Source of the DNA: Symbiodinium natans
Taxonomy: Eukaryota > Sar > Dinophyceae > Suessiales > Symbiodiniaceae
Length of the DNA stretch: 64,000 nt
Assembly (NCBI GenBank): GCA_905221605.1
Contig: CAJNDS010000205.1
Span: 62,001-126,000, forward strand
Direction of reading: 5' to 3'
Part shown: in pieces, positions 52,839 through 63,720 of the stretch
Position numbering within the stretch: the stretch's first letter is position 1
Layout: every line of letters begins with the position of its first letter
Position numbers and translations under genes: made by a program
Notes under the pieces: generated by a model
What the model was told of the DNA's origin: nothing
What the model saw: only the letters and a program-made list of their open reading frames with translations
Databases searched by the model: none

Positions 52839-53075
52839 GAAGAAGAAGAAGAAGAAGAAGAAGAAGAAGAAGAAGAAGAAGAAGAAGAAGAAGAAGAAGA
52901 AGAAGAAGAAGAAGAAGAAGAAGAAGAAGAAGCAGAAGAAGAAGAAGAAGAACAATACTCAGAAGAAGATGATGATGAATAAGATGAAGATGAAGATGAT
53001 GATGATGATGATGATGATGAGGATGATGATGATGATGATGCAGATGAAGATGAAGATGAAGTAGAAGAAGAAGAG
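52839..53075. repeat. (GAA)n then (GAT)n trinucleotide arrays
   Basis: About 40 GAA triplets (52839-52965), then interrupted GAT/GAA triplets (52966-53075). All frames stay open, giving Glu, Arg, Lys or Asp runs. Confidence 0.95.
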
Positions 53076-53099
53076 CAGAGAACTCCTTGCATGACAAGC

Positions 53100-54250
53100 G
53101 AATAGTTTCGGCCTCAAAGTCCACGAAGAAAGGCCGGAGGCCGGGGGGCGGGGGGGGGTGTCTTTTTCTTGCCTGTGAGTGAGGCCGCGCCTGTTCGCCC
53201 GACTGTGGGCCCCTGCACGAGATGCGGGCTGTGCCACTATCGCACCCATCCGAAGCCTGCATGCCCCTCACTGCTGAATCTCTCACAGCAGAATACGTGT
53301 AATCACCGTCGTTTTCCTGGGGGCGTTCCCTGGAACCGGGTCCCATGACAAGACATACCCTGAATGCCGGGCCTCGTCACTGGCTGCCAAAATAGGACCA
53401 ATTTTCGGGAGCCCGCCAACATTGCGCATGCCTTTAGACTTCATCTAGTGCGCCATCTCGCCAGACAGGAAGCTGATCTGTGAGATGTGTGTCGTTGTCG
53501 GCTTCTTGCCTGAATGTGATATTTTCCCTGGCATCTCCCCACCTCAACCTGCAACAGCCCAAGCCCTGAATCTCCCTCCCTCAAATCAAATGCAAGAGCT
53601 GTCATTCAATGCTTCAATGCTTGGAGTGGCCCTCGGCGCCCACAGGCAGGGTGCACGTGAGTGCTCACGCGCCTGCAGGATTTGGGGAGCGAGAGTGAGG
53701 TTTATGGCTCTGGGTTTGGTATGCACCAGTTATGTTAGTGCTGCGAGATGGAAGCACAACAGCCTGCGGGCTTCCGGATGTGTTGCTAGGCACAAGTTCA
53801 GAAATATTGAGCCCGGGCTATGTCGAGAGCCTTGTTATGTAGCAGTTTTTGAGGCCCGCTTTCTCGAAGGAGAAGCGGCACGCACGTCTGCTTGCGATAA
53901 TGCAGCTGCCGACAGGCATGGCAAGTTCAGATGCCAGGCAGCCTGGGCATCGGTCTGCCAGCCTAGTCAAGCTCGAGACGCTGTGAAAGAAAAGCTCCCC
54001 CTTCAACCCTCAAAGCCCTATCCGGCCTATCCGCCAAAATCCTTCGCTAAACTAGGTGGGCAGCCAAAAAAAAGCCTTCAACTTCAGCCATGAACACCCA
54101 GGCACCCCCAGCCCCAAAAGAGGCGCCCAGAGATCTTGGCATCTCCCTTGGCACTAGATGGCCGCAGCCCAGAAGTGGGCACTGCACTCGACTGGAGACT
54201 TGCTCTGCCTGGGGCCCCAACAGAGAAAAAGGGTGAACAAAAGGGGTGAG
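53100..54250. other. Upstream region of the VWA8 gene; no separate gene supported
   Basis: A 202-codon frame at 53485-54093 has no recognised pattern. No telomere-type array occurs between about 50.8 kb and 62.9 kb. No relict spliced leader or obvious promoter element was found upstream of the ATG at 54256. Confidence 0.5.
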
Positions 54251-54255
54251 AAACA

Positions 54256-56998
54256 ATGAAGAGCCCAGGCATCACAGGGTCAGCATACGCGCACACATGG
54301 CTTCTTGGCTCGAGAAGACGTGCAGCTGAGAGGAGGTCGCGAGAGCTGCGTGATCCAATGTTCGATTTCGATGAGCTCGATGAGTCCTTGCCGGCTTCGA
54401 GGGGTGGGCCCTCAGCTTCTGGGCCAACAGTGCCAGCAACGGTGCCAAGAACAGTGCCAACAGTGCCAACCGCGACTCCAGCACCGACTCCAGCACCAGA
54501 CGCTGTAGCTCCTCCGAAGTCTGGAGGGCCTCCGTCCCTGGAATCCCTGATTGATGATGCCACCAGTTCCGATGAGGCTGATGTGGCTGAAGTGCCTGCG
54601 GTGGAGCTGGCCCCGTCCACCACGCGCACCGCCGAACCCGCCGAAGCGATCGCGACGTCGAGGCCTGCTGCAGCGGCGGGGCCGATGAGCTCGACGAGTC
54701 GTGTCCCAACGCTGGGACCGCCACGCCTTGCGCGGAGGCTCCAGGTGCCTTCAGTCCCATCGGTGCGCGGCTCCATGCTCCCTGCCGATGACGACTTGCT
54801 GCAATGGATGGCACAGAAGTCGTACTTGGGCCAGGACATGTTTCTGGTTGGGGATCCTGGGCCTCACCTGCGCAACGCGGCACTTCGCTTTGCGGCGCAG
54901 ACGGGCCGAGAAGTGGAGTACATCGGCATCACGCGGGACACCACCGAGGCTGACTTGAAGCAACGGCGCGAGATCCTGGATGGGCAGCTGGCGTCTCGAC
55001 TGAGACGAGCCATGAAGTAGCCGCAAATTTCCCCCAACCCATCCAGACCTTCAGGTTGCCTCGATTGCCCCAGTACTCCATGGGCTTTTCTAGAGTTCTG
55101 CGTCCCCCGACTTCGATGCACTTCGGAGGCCCCTAGAAGGTCCCAGCATCTGGGCCGAGTGTCAAAGTGCCCCCGAGCAACTTGTGTAGGTTTTCCACAA
55201 TGCGCCGGCCGTGGAGGCGGCATTGAAGGGGCGGCTGCTGATCCTGGAGGGTGTGCAGAAGGCCAGGGTGGAAGTGCAGGAGAATGCTTTTTGCAGATTC
55301 TGATGGTGTTTTTTTGTTATCTGGGATTTCTAGGGCTCTTTTGTTCTTCCTCACGGTCCCGGCGTTGGAGGATTGAATTCTGCGGTAGGTTTGGCACCTA
55401 TGATCCTCTGGCGCGGCGGTCCTAGCCCTAGCTAAACCCCGGATCTTCGGACAGAGGCCTTGCCTGCCTTTTGTTACCGGGAGCGTCGAAGCCCTCAACT
55501 CAGAGGAACGGGGAAAAGCAAACAAGCAAGCCAAGTCATTCAACCCGCAGGCCGAGCGGAATGTCCTGCCACTGCTGAACAACCTTCTGGAGACTGGGCT
55601 GTCCGTGCAGGGCCTGAGGTCTCAGGTTTGGGGCGTCGGGTTGCTATGGATAAGCTGTCCAGCATGCAGTACAGCACGTAGCACAGCACAGATGAGTCAA
55701 GCAGCTGCGCACATTTCCCAGTTATGCTTCCCCAGGGGCAAGTTCTTGAATGGCTCTTCCGAGCCGGAAGATCTAAGGAGAACCGGGAGATGTCTCTGGA
55801 GGATGGCAGCTTTCTCATGGCCCCGGGCCGCGAGGATCGGGGGAGATGGCTATCTTGCCGCAATTCTGCGTGCCTTACGAAGTGTGCCACACCCCCACAG
55901 TGACTTGATGCTGGCTCAACACAACCCGGGAGGAGGAAACGTCAGGTGACTCAACATGTCTGCCCCCCCCTCAGAGGCAGAAATCCGAGCGGCCAGCGGG
56001 GGCAGGTGCCTGCTGCCTGTTTCCAAGACACTTGGCCAAGCCGTGGCAAACGAAAAGTATGTGATGTTTGGTCAGGGCAAGTTCTCTCATGGTCCCTGCA
56101 GAGAGACTTTCCGGGTCCCGGCCGTTGGATTGCCCTGACCGTGACCCAAAACCTAAACCCGAAACGGACCGTTATGACGGTGCAAGCAGGTAGGCAGAGA
56201 GACAGAGAAAGACAGAGAGGAACCTCTGGACATGGAAGACATCTTCCGGGGACCCTCAGGACATGCAGCCCAGCCCCGATGGTGAGAGCCAACGCTTTGC
56301 AAACAGAAGCAATACAAACACAGCCGTGGACGCCAGCAGCCAACTTAGCACACACCTCCCGGGGGGTGCCACTCAACTTGCCGAGCTCGACGTACCACAA
56401 GCCTAGCCGTTGACTTGCTCAAGACAAACCTGGAAGCCGCGCGGATGGATGGGACTGCAAAAGCCGCACCTTCTGAGGAGAACGAGCCGGTGTCAATGAA
56501 CACCCCTAACAGTTATCTCACCGAAACTGCCCTCCGAAACGGACGTCCGGCGCCGGGGATGATTAGGTGCGTGGGCTGCATGACTGAGATAGGGGCAAGT
56601 CTGCATCGCATTTTAACAGGCATTGTTCACCGCCAGGGCTTCGTCCCCTAAGCTTCGAGATAGGAGAGAAAAGAGAGGGAGATACGAACACACGGGCGAG
56701 CGACTAGGAATGCTTGCAACAAGATGCTCGCGTAGCAGTGACAGTGAGACGAATTTACTAGCAATAGGATTCTTGGCCATTAAAGAAGCAGCAATGAGAT
56801 GAAAGAATATGTGTGTGTGTGTGTGTGTCAGCCTTTGGGAGAGACAGCGAGAGAGTGCTGAAGGAAGGAAGAAGAGAGAAAGAGAGCGAAGTCCTAAACA
56901 CAAAAAGGAAGTTCCTGGTCTTGGCCATTGGCCTGCCCGTGCCGACCTATCCTGGGACGGCTCTGGACCCACCCCTCAGATCGCGCTTCGCTGCACGG
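54256..56998 (+). CDS. VWA8: VWA8 exons 1-5: N-terminus and first AAA module
   Basis: Exon 1 encodes 245 residues and ends LQWMAQKSYLGQDMFLVGD-PGP (197-203) and EYIGITRDTTEADLKQRREI. The glycine loop lacks the Walker A lysine, as I recall for human VWA8 too, so this module probably does not hydrolyse ATP. Exon 2 gives the Walker B-like RLLILEGVQKA, exon 3 ERNVLPLLNNLL, exon 4 ENREMSLEDGSFLMAP, and exon 5 the sensor and arginine-finger stretch FLVLAIGLPVP then LDPPLRSRFAAR. Each matches the family order. Donors are GC (54991), GC (55262) and GA (55590). An exon between 55.84 and 56.9 kb is expected; 56415-56510 (LLKTNLEAARMDG) is a candidate only. Confidence 0.88.
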
Positions 56999-59764
56999 CG
57001 GGTGCGGGGGGATCAGGGGATGGAGTTGGCAAGAGGCGGGGCTCTTGTTGGCCAGAAACCATGCTGAGGTTGGGTCTAGCCTTGCCGGCTGCAACAAACA
57101 GAGTGCAACGACAGATGTCTCCAGAACCAAAGACCATGTGTATAGTAAAATGTGCCTCAAGATGTACATTGTGTGTATGTGTGCGCTTCTGCAGACGTGT
57201 CCTGCAAAGTAGGGTTTTCGGTACGATTCGGAGGGCAAAAAAGGACAGGAGTCGAGGTGAAGGACTCTCTAGTGACTCTAGTGTAAGGCTTGCCCAAAAG
57301 GAGAAGGGCCATGGAGAGCGCCGAAGAACTGTTGCCCAGAGGTGACGCAGCCACCAAAAAGCTCACGGCGGTGGTGGCATTGTGGAGGTCCGAGGACTCC
57401 AAGAAGCAACAAATCAGACTCCCACGCTTCCCGGAGTTTGGCTTAGTCTCGGTGATGAAGTTGCTGAAGCTCTTCCCATCCTTGCCCGACGCAGCCGCGC
57501 TTCACAGCGCTTTCCCTTGGACAGTCCTGCAGCTCAGCAGCGCCCAGCGCGCGGCGGTGCAGTCTGCGTTGAAGCTGCACAACGTGGAGCTTCCGGGCAC
57601 GGACAGGCAAGTTTACAGCCTGAAGAGCATCGAGAAGCTTCCCGCCGAGCCTCGTTCAAAACGCCCCCCGCCCCCCACAAAAAAAAACTCCGCAGAACTG
57701 TCCAAACATGTCGTTTTTCTTCGGCTCTGCACTACTTGGCTGTAAGGACTGCTGTGCCAGACTGGTGTTCCAGATGCCAGGGCAAAGTGATCCCAGTGTC
57801 GTGTGCCCTTGTGGTGGATGGCCCGCGAGACACGAGCAGACGCTGGCACGACTGGCACCCGCTCAACGTGCTCTGCTATCACAGCTTTTGCGGGATCATG
57901 CAGCAGGAATGGACCTGTGCATTGTGGGGGAGCGAGGTGTGGGCAAGACGGTGCTGAGCCGGGCCTTCGCGGAAGTTCTGGGCTACCGCACCTACAACAT
58001 TTTCTGCTTCAAGGCATCTCCTTCTTTTTGGCGCGTGCATGATAATGTGATTTCGCCCTTGCCCAGTGTTGAGAAGACCCTAAACCCACGTCTTGATTTC
58101 ATCTTGTTCTTGTCGGCTTGGCTTCGCCACATCGGGCGCTGAGGGCGTCAGGATGTGGGTTCCGGGTCTGAGGCTCTGAGGTTTGGGGCGCTTCGCACGG
58201 AGCTTCCTTGACAGGACATGACGGCGCGGGACTTGACTTTGCGGCGCAGCACGGATGACAGCGGCAACACCATCTGGCAGCCTTCGCCGTTGATTCAGGC
58301 TGCGATGGAGGGAGGCGGTCGGCCTTAAAGCCGAGAAGCCCAACCTTAAGCCTTAAACACCAGGCTGTCACGCTGAAGCTGAGAGGTCCCAAGCAGACGG
58401 TGAGCAGAGCGGAATACCAAAACCCTGAGTCCCAAAATTGTAGATCCCGACACGCCCCAACGTCAATGCCCGAACCCTGCAAGGATTGACGCCCGGCGCT
58501 AGGGCTTCCGCACCCTGACCAGGCCTGGCGGTCTTGGATGGCATCCACCGCCTAACCCCCGGTGCTTTGGCCGGTGCCCTGGGTCGGCTCCTCTGTGACC
58601 GCGCGGCCGCCCTTCCAGATGGGACGAAGCTGGTCCCCGAGGCTGGGGGGCGCAACACACTTCTTACGAAATGAGTCGCAGGAATCGAGGCTAGAAGGCC
58701 CCCTCAACCTGTGCCGCAAGGAGCAGTGGCATCAGTGGCTCGATCAGGGCTGGTCAGCAGCCACTTTGCTGGGTGCAGGCTTTCGGCCCGTCCACCATGC
58801 TTTTCGTGTGGTCGCCACTGCTGAGACCCCTCAAGGGAAAGAGCGGTCTTGGTTGGATGACGAGTTGCTCACCCTGTTCCACTTCACCGAGGTGCCGTGC
58901 GCAGAAGGGGCCCTACTGCCAACCCCCCCATAGGGCCATCTCGGATTCGGACTTGGTCGGATTCGGACTTGGCAACCCAGTGGGTGCTTGTGGACAGCAT
59001 AGCTAGCAAAAGCTTCTTCATGCCACTTCATGGCCCTTCCTTAGGTGAAGCCTCTACCTGCTGCCCAGCAAGCGAAGCTCGTGACGCAAGTCTGTGGTTT
59101 GTCGGTAGAGCACCCGGTCCTGAACGGACTCATGGCCTACGGCAAAGCCCTTCGCACCGCGGCCAAGTCCGATGCGTCTCTGCAGCCCCTGCTGCTCTCC
59201 ATGCGCCAGCTCTTGCACGTGGCCCGCCGGTGCCAGGCCCGGCCGAAAGACGTCACAGAGGCGGTGAGGGCGGCGCTGTCGGGCTATGTGAACTTCTTGC
59301 CTCCCTTGTCGAAGCAGACCGTGCTTCGGATTATGCGAGAGGCGATGAAAGGTGCAGGCGTGCAGGTGGACTTGGAGAGTCCCGAGGCAAGGGATGGGAG
59401 CGTTCTTGGGTCAGGCAGACACTACTCACTAGCAGTAGCGATACTTTCCCAAAGTACTGTGGGAGTTTGTTAGCGGGCTCTCTGGAGGAACGGAAAGTAG
59501 GAAAGGAGTAGGGACATGTACCTGGTTTATGACTTGGCCCTGCGCATTCTTACTTTGTTGCCATCGCCACGCTTGACCGAACTGCTTGGTCTTGTTTCTT
59601 GCGGTACAATGTCTTTGAAACCAAATAGAATATAATATGTACATGTATATATATATATACAGATATATGTATGTATTATACATATTATTTGCATATATAT
59701 ATAATATATATATATATATATAAGATAATATAATATAATATATATATATATGTATATATATATA

Positions 59765-59802
<38 letters not shown>

Positions 59803-62700
59803 TATATACTATCGTGTATACACAGTACACCACAAACCAGACTGCCAATCTTGGGAGGAGCTCAGGGAGGCGAAGCGGAAATCCCAACAAGCCGAGGAGC
59901 GCGGCCAACGCCTGAAAGCTCTTGAGGACAGGGTGGCACCCCCTGGTTACTGATTACTGGTTCTTACTAGGGCCCTATGTCCACCCTTCTGTGGGATTAT
60001 ACAGGAGGGTGGCCTTTGTGTTTACCCTTTTTGGGGATTATATGCAGCCTCTGAATAAAACCACCCTGGCTCAAAGCTGCTCGAGGAGCCAGCCATCGGC
60101 CTGCGCTTCATGCCCGACCGAAGGACGGAGCAGCACATTCACGAGGACATGAAGGTTAACATAGTCACAGGGCGGGGGTGGGAGGGGGGGGGGCAGTAGT
60201 AGTAACCGGGCAGTCTCTTAGTTAAGGTTCTGTTCTAGGTTTCAATAGGTTTCAATACCTGACCCATCATAGTAGCTTGGCGTACCACCGCCGAGCTTCG
60301 AGGAGACGGAGAAGCTACTTGAGGAGAAAGCTGCAGATCGAAGTCGGCAGCGGGCCGAGGCAAGGCCCCCAACAACTTGGTGCCATGCAGGGTCTCCCGA
60401 AAATAGGGGGGTCCCTTTATCGGGATTCTATTCTATTTGGGGTAGAACAGGGGTACTCGTACCCCTACTTTGGGAAATACCCATGCAGTGGCACATGCTT
60501 CAGGTAAACCCTGACCCCGACTTCTGCAGGTGATGCGCCTGGCAAAGGATGGGCTCCGCACTGGGCGGAGCTCTCGCTTGGCCCTGGAGCTGCGCGAGCA
60601 CGAGGTTCGTCTGGGCGACGTTTCCTGCAAGAGAGGCACAGGACTCAAATCGGGCCTCCTGCGGTTTTTGATAACACTTTGCCCCCAATCTGGTCAGCAT
60701 ACCTTCCCTGATCCTTAAATCCTTAAAGCCCCAAACCAGCAAAGCTAGCGAGGCCAGCCGCAAAGGCCTGAGCTGGTGCCTTCCACGCTCTTCGTGCCTC
60801 GGACATCTGGGTGTCCAGAGGTTTATGCAAAGATGGCAGGGTTACAGGGCGACTTCTTTTCTTCTCATGAATCTCTAAGTCTTGTTGGGGCTCTTCTTGC
60901 TAGTTTTTCTGGTTTTTTCCATCTAAGGTTGACATACCTCAGCACTTGATGGCGCTACGTTCCATGATGATCGACTGGCTGCTGCAGAGACATCTGCTGC
61001 TGATTGGAAACCAGGGGGTTGGTAAGAACAAGCTGGCAGATCGCTTTCTGAGCATGCTGCAATTGGAAAGGGAGTACTTGCAGCTGCACCGCGACACAAC
61101 TGTGCAGTCCCTGACTATACAGCCCATGCTGCAGAATGGGGTCGTGGTGTACCAAGATTCACCTCTTGTGTCTGCAGTGCGCTATGGTCGCGTGCTCGTC
61201 GTTGATGAGGCCGACAAGGCTCCTCTAGAAGTGGTTTGCATATTGAAAAGCCTTGCAGAAGATGGGGAGTTCACCCTCGGAGACGGGAGGACCATCATGA
61301 AGCCGGAGCGCATGCCTGAGCAGCTCTCGCAGCTCAACGATCCCGACTTTCTCCCTATCGCAGAAGGCTTCCGGATGATTGTCCTGGCCAATCGACCCGG
61401 CTACCCGTTCTTGGGCAACGACTTCTACCGGGAATCTTACTCTTGGTTAAAAGGGAATGAGGGAATGAGGTGCCCTATATCATTGTATAGGGTACCTCAT
61501 TCCAGCCAACAGTCAGGAATGTGGGGATGTCTTCGCCTCCCATGCCATCGACAATCCGGATGTCACCTCGGAGGTGGAGCTCCTCCGGAGCTATGGGCCC
61601 TCCGTGCCACAGGCCCCCCGTTATGGACACATTTCACGGTTCAGTCCGGTACGGGCTTCGGGATACGGATGCGCCCCACGCGGTTTGCTCCAAGAGGTGC
61701 AGCTTTGGATTTCTAATCCCCCCGGTCCGGAACTTCTCGCAAACCTCCACGCAGGAGCAGCTCGTCCGCTTGCTGGGGCTGTTTGCCGAGTTGAGGCGCT
61801 TAGTGGAGGAGTGGGGGAGGGAAGTACTGGGACCTCGCAGCGGAAAACCAAAAACGAAGCATAATCAGGGTCAGGAGAATTTTTAACGGCTGGTTCCCAG
61901 ATGCCCGGCTGAGCAAAGCATTCAGCTGCATTCCTCAGAGTGCGACTGGGTTCCATCAACAATATCCCCAGCGCCACATCACCAAGCAGCAAAGGAAGAG
62001 AGAGGTGCGCGTATATGTGCTTGCAGCATCGGTCCAGCCAAAAGGACTTATTACCCTTACCCTTCATTGAGACGATATGAATCCAGACGTTTATCTGTTT
62101 CTGCCGATGAGTTCGCCAAAAGCAGGGGGCAGCCGTCTCCAAGCTCAATAGGGGACCCCGAAAAACAGGCCCCCAAATAGCAGGAATCCTTGTAACCAGG
62201 ACCATATTAGCTTTCGTTATAAGGGCCTCCAAAAGCAGGGTTTTAGAGGCTTGGACCTTGAGAGGAGGGCCTGCTTTCTTATCCGTACTCGACGCGCGAG
62301 CTGGTGCGTGTTGTGCGGCATTTGGAGACGTGGCGCGTCCAGTATGCATGTTGGGGCAGGTTCCATGCTAATTCGGGCACAGAGTATGCAATGCCTCTTG
62401 TATACCATAAGAAGCCATTCGCCAGACATACATGTCATGCCATCTGGTGTTCGGCCAACGGGTTGGCTTGATTTGATACGCACCTAACACTCCAGCGTAT
62501 CACACATGTCAAGGAGCAGGTCTCCCATTGGTCTTCAGCCGGCCTACTCAAAGCCCTTGGCATGTGGTAAACACGCGCATCAGGAAAGCTTTCCAGATTA
62601 CCCGGTGGAAGAAGTCTTCGCGGACATCTTTGAGTTTGATTGGCATGACTCGAAGTTACGGGAAACACTCTCGGGAGTGCTGCACCTTGGAAGCAGCGAG
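54256..62700 (+). CDS. VWA8: VWA8-type AAA+ ATPase (von Willebrand A domain-containing protein 8), partial at 3' end
   Basis: Large dynein/midasin-related AAA+ protein; the animal homologue is mitochondrial. Exons fixed by homology and phase: 54256-54990, 55190-55261, 55551-55589, 55778 to about 55840, 56908 to about 56998, about 57288-57650, about 57797-58013, 58215-58314, 58523-58641, 58682-58891, 59045-59386, 59858 to about 59932, 60086-60154, 60303-60359, 60530-60619, 60928-61431, 61517-61612, 61755-61808, 62265-62324 and 62584-62700. Nearly every join is phase 0. Three AAA modules follow in order: a degenerate first (FLVGDPGPHLR), then GERGVGKT, then GNQGVGKNK. The N-terminus is Arg-rich (LLGSRRRAAERRSREL), compatible with mitochondrial targeting, then a Pro/Ala/Thr linker. 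The C-terminal VWA domain is not reached. The short 40-nt intron at 58642-58681 and the exons at 59858-60619 are the least certain. Confidence 0.92.
57288..58891 (+). CDS. VWA8: VWA8 middle exons: second AAA module
   Basis: RLPRFPEFGLVSVMKLLKLF and WTVLQLSSAQRAAVQ (57.4-57.6 kb) fit the helical region before the second module. Then LCIVGERGVGKTVLSRAFAE (Walker A with Lys and Thr), DMTARDLTLRRST and IWQPSPLIQAAMEG (58215-58314), LAVLDGIHRLTPGAL (Walker B region, 58523-58641), and HAFRVVATAETPQGKERSWL with ELLTLFHFTE (58682-58891). Donors: GC at 58014, GC at 58315, GC at 58642 and GT at 58892. The splice 58891 to 59045 joins FHFTE to VKPL across an AGGTG repeat present at both ends. Confidence 0.9.
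59045..60619 (+). CDS. VWA8: VWA8 linker exons, including a lineage-specific charged insertion
   Basis: 59045-59386 (114 codons) encodes the helical linker after AAA2: PAAQQAKLVTQVCGLS, LLSMRQLLHVARRC and LRIMREAMKGAGVQVDLESP. Four further phase-0 exons follow: ELREAKRKSQQAEERGQRLK (59858), AIGLRFMPDRRTEQHIHEDM (60086), ETEKLLEEKAADRSRQRAE (60303) and LAKDGLRTGRSSRLALEL then REHEVRLGD (60530). Except perhaps the last, I cannot align these to VWA8 of animals. They look like a charged, partly coiled-coil insertion, or belong to alternative exons. Confidence 0.6.
59640..59815. repeat. (TA)n-rich microsatellite in a VWA8 intron
   Basis: ATATAT runs with GTAT and ATAATATA interruptions over about 175 bp, between coding exons ending 59386 and starting 59858. 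A (GT)n run lies at 56808-56828. Confidence 0.9.
60928..62700 (+). CDS. VWA8: VWA8 exons of the third AAA module
   Basis: 60928-61431 is a 168-codon exon: HLLLIGNQGVGKNKLADRFL (Walker A), EYLQLHRDTTVQSLT, VYQDSPLVSAVRYGRVLV then VDEADKAPLE (Walker B with DE), and FRMIVLANRPGYPFLGNDFY. Then ECGDVFASHAIDNPDVTSEV (61517), EQLVRLLGLFAELRRLVE (61755), EGLLSYPYSTRELVRVVRHL (62265) and ESFPDYPVEEVFADIFEFDW (62584). All joins are phase 0 and match the family residue for residue in spacing. Donors are GA (61432), GC (61613), GA (61809), GA (62325) and GT (62701). This active-looking ATPase module is the most strongly conserved part of the gene. Confidence 0.93.
61432..61516 (+). other. 85-nt GA-AG intron with internal hairpin
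   Basis: Starts GAATCT after CGG and ends GTCAG before GAATGT, so GGAAT is present at both junctions. Inside, GGAATGAGGTGCCCTATA (61462-61479) pairs with TATAGGGTACCTCATTCC (61486-61503), one mismatch, 6-base loop. Removing it restores the family sequence FYRECGDVF with no length change. Confidence 0.8.
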
Positions 62701-62859
62701 GTTTGACTTTCAATTCTCAACATCTTTCAACCCTACTACCCAGGCGAAGCCTTTAGAACCGCCTTAGTCTCCAGCCATGCTAGCTGGTCATGCGAAAGAG
62801 ATTCTGGCTGTCGCGGGTTCTGCTGCCGCTTGGGCTTCTTGGGCCCCAAAAGCCACCCT

Positions 62860-63720
62860 AAAATCCCGGGGAACGCCAGGAGCGGCTGTGGCTTTAAGTT
62901 TGACCCCACCGCCAAGTCGGTGAAGCATGGCGACCCCAACAAGCGCTTGCCGAAGGAGCTCCCTTGTGTCCTAGTGCGAGTTCCTGCGAAGTAGGACTTA
63001 GGAGTTGAGGCTTAGGGTTCAGGGCTCAGGCTTTTAAGGGTTGCGTAGGTCTCGGGGTGCGTGGAGTCAGAGGCCGGGTGGCAATCACGGGGAACACCAA
63101 TGAAACATGTGAAAAAGCCTCGGTCCTTGTCCTTGGCATGCAGTGGATAGCGTTGCACTCTCACCCCTTCCATGACCTTCGTCAGCACGTGTACCTCCAT
63201 TTGGTCATGACCTCGGTGCAGCACTCGTGCATGCAACCTCACCCCCCCCCCCCCGGCCTGCATGTCAATCCCTTCGATCCGTCAGGATTTCAAGTCTGCC
63301 AAGCACTATGACTCGGGCGAAAATGCTGAGACTTGCAAGCGAAGCGAACAGCAACATGTAGCATGCGAGGGTTGCAAGCACGACGGCTTCCGAAGTTTTG
63401 CGCCAAGGAGAATGACGGTGAAGGATTTGATCCAGGTGATGTTGGCACTAGAGATTACGACGATGCTACGGATCAATCTGGGAAGAGGCATGCGCCCAGG
63501 GCCGGCAATTGGGATGGCCGACAGTATCTGAGCAGCGGTTTAGGATGGTGCTTCCTTGATTTGACAAGAACTACCCACCCCGAAGCTTCTTTTACCTAAA
63601 ACCCTAAGCCATGAAACCCAAACCCGATGCCCGTAGAACATCCCAGGCATATTGGCGAAGGCCCCTGGGATGGTGGTTCTGGGGGAACTGGAACTGCAAC
63701 TCGGGCGCAAGGAGCTGTTT
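62860..63720 (+). CDS. Possible further VWA8 exons (tentative)
   Basis: About 62898-62945 reads FDPTAKSVKHGDPNK and about 63645-63700 reads HIGEGPWDGGSGGTGTAT. VWA8 proteins have a KHG-x-DP-x-N then HVGGNTWAGGTGG motif just before the VWA domain (from memory), and these two pieces resemble its halves. The long propeller-like middle of animal VWA8 would then be missing here or lie elsewhere. Not joined in phase; the remainder of 62.7-64.0 kb is otherwise unassigned. Confidence 0.25.

Noticed and set aside
52247-53346. Poly-Ser, poly-Leu, poly-Glu and poly-Arg frames
   Set aside because: (GAA)n and (GAT)n microsatellites.
54084-54883. Two long minus-strand frames (251 and 203 codons)
   Set aside because: Shadows of the GC-rich VWA8 exon 1; the plus frame matches the family through LLQWMAQKSYLGQDMF and RDTTEADLKQRREI.
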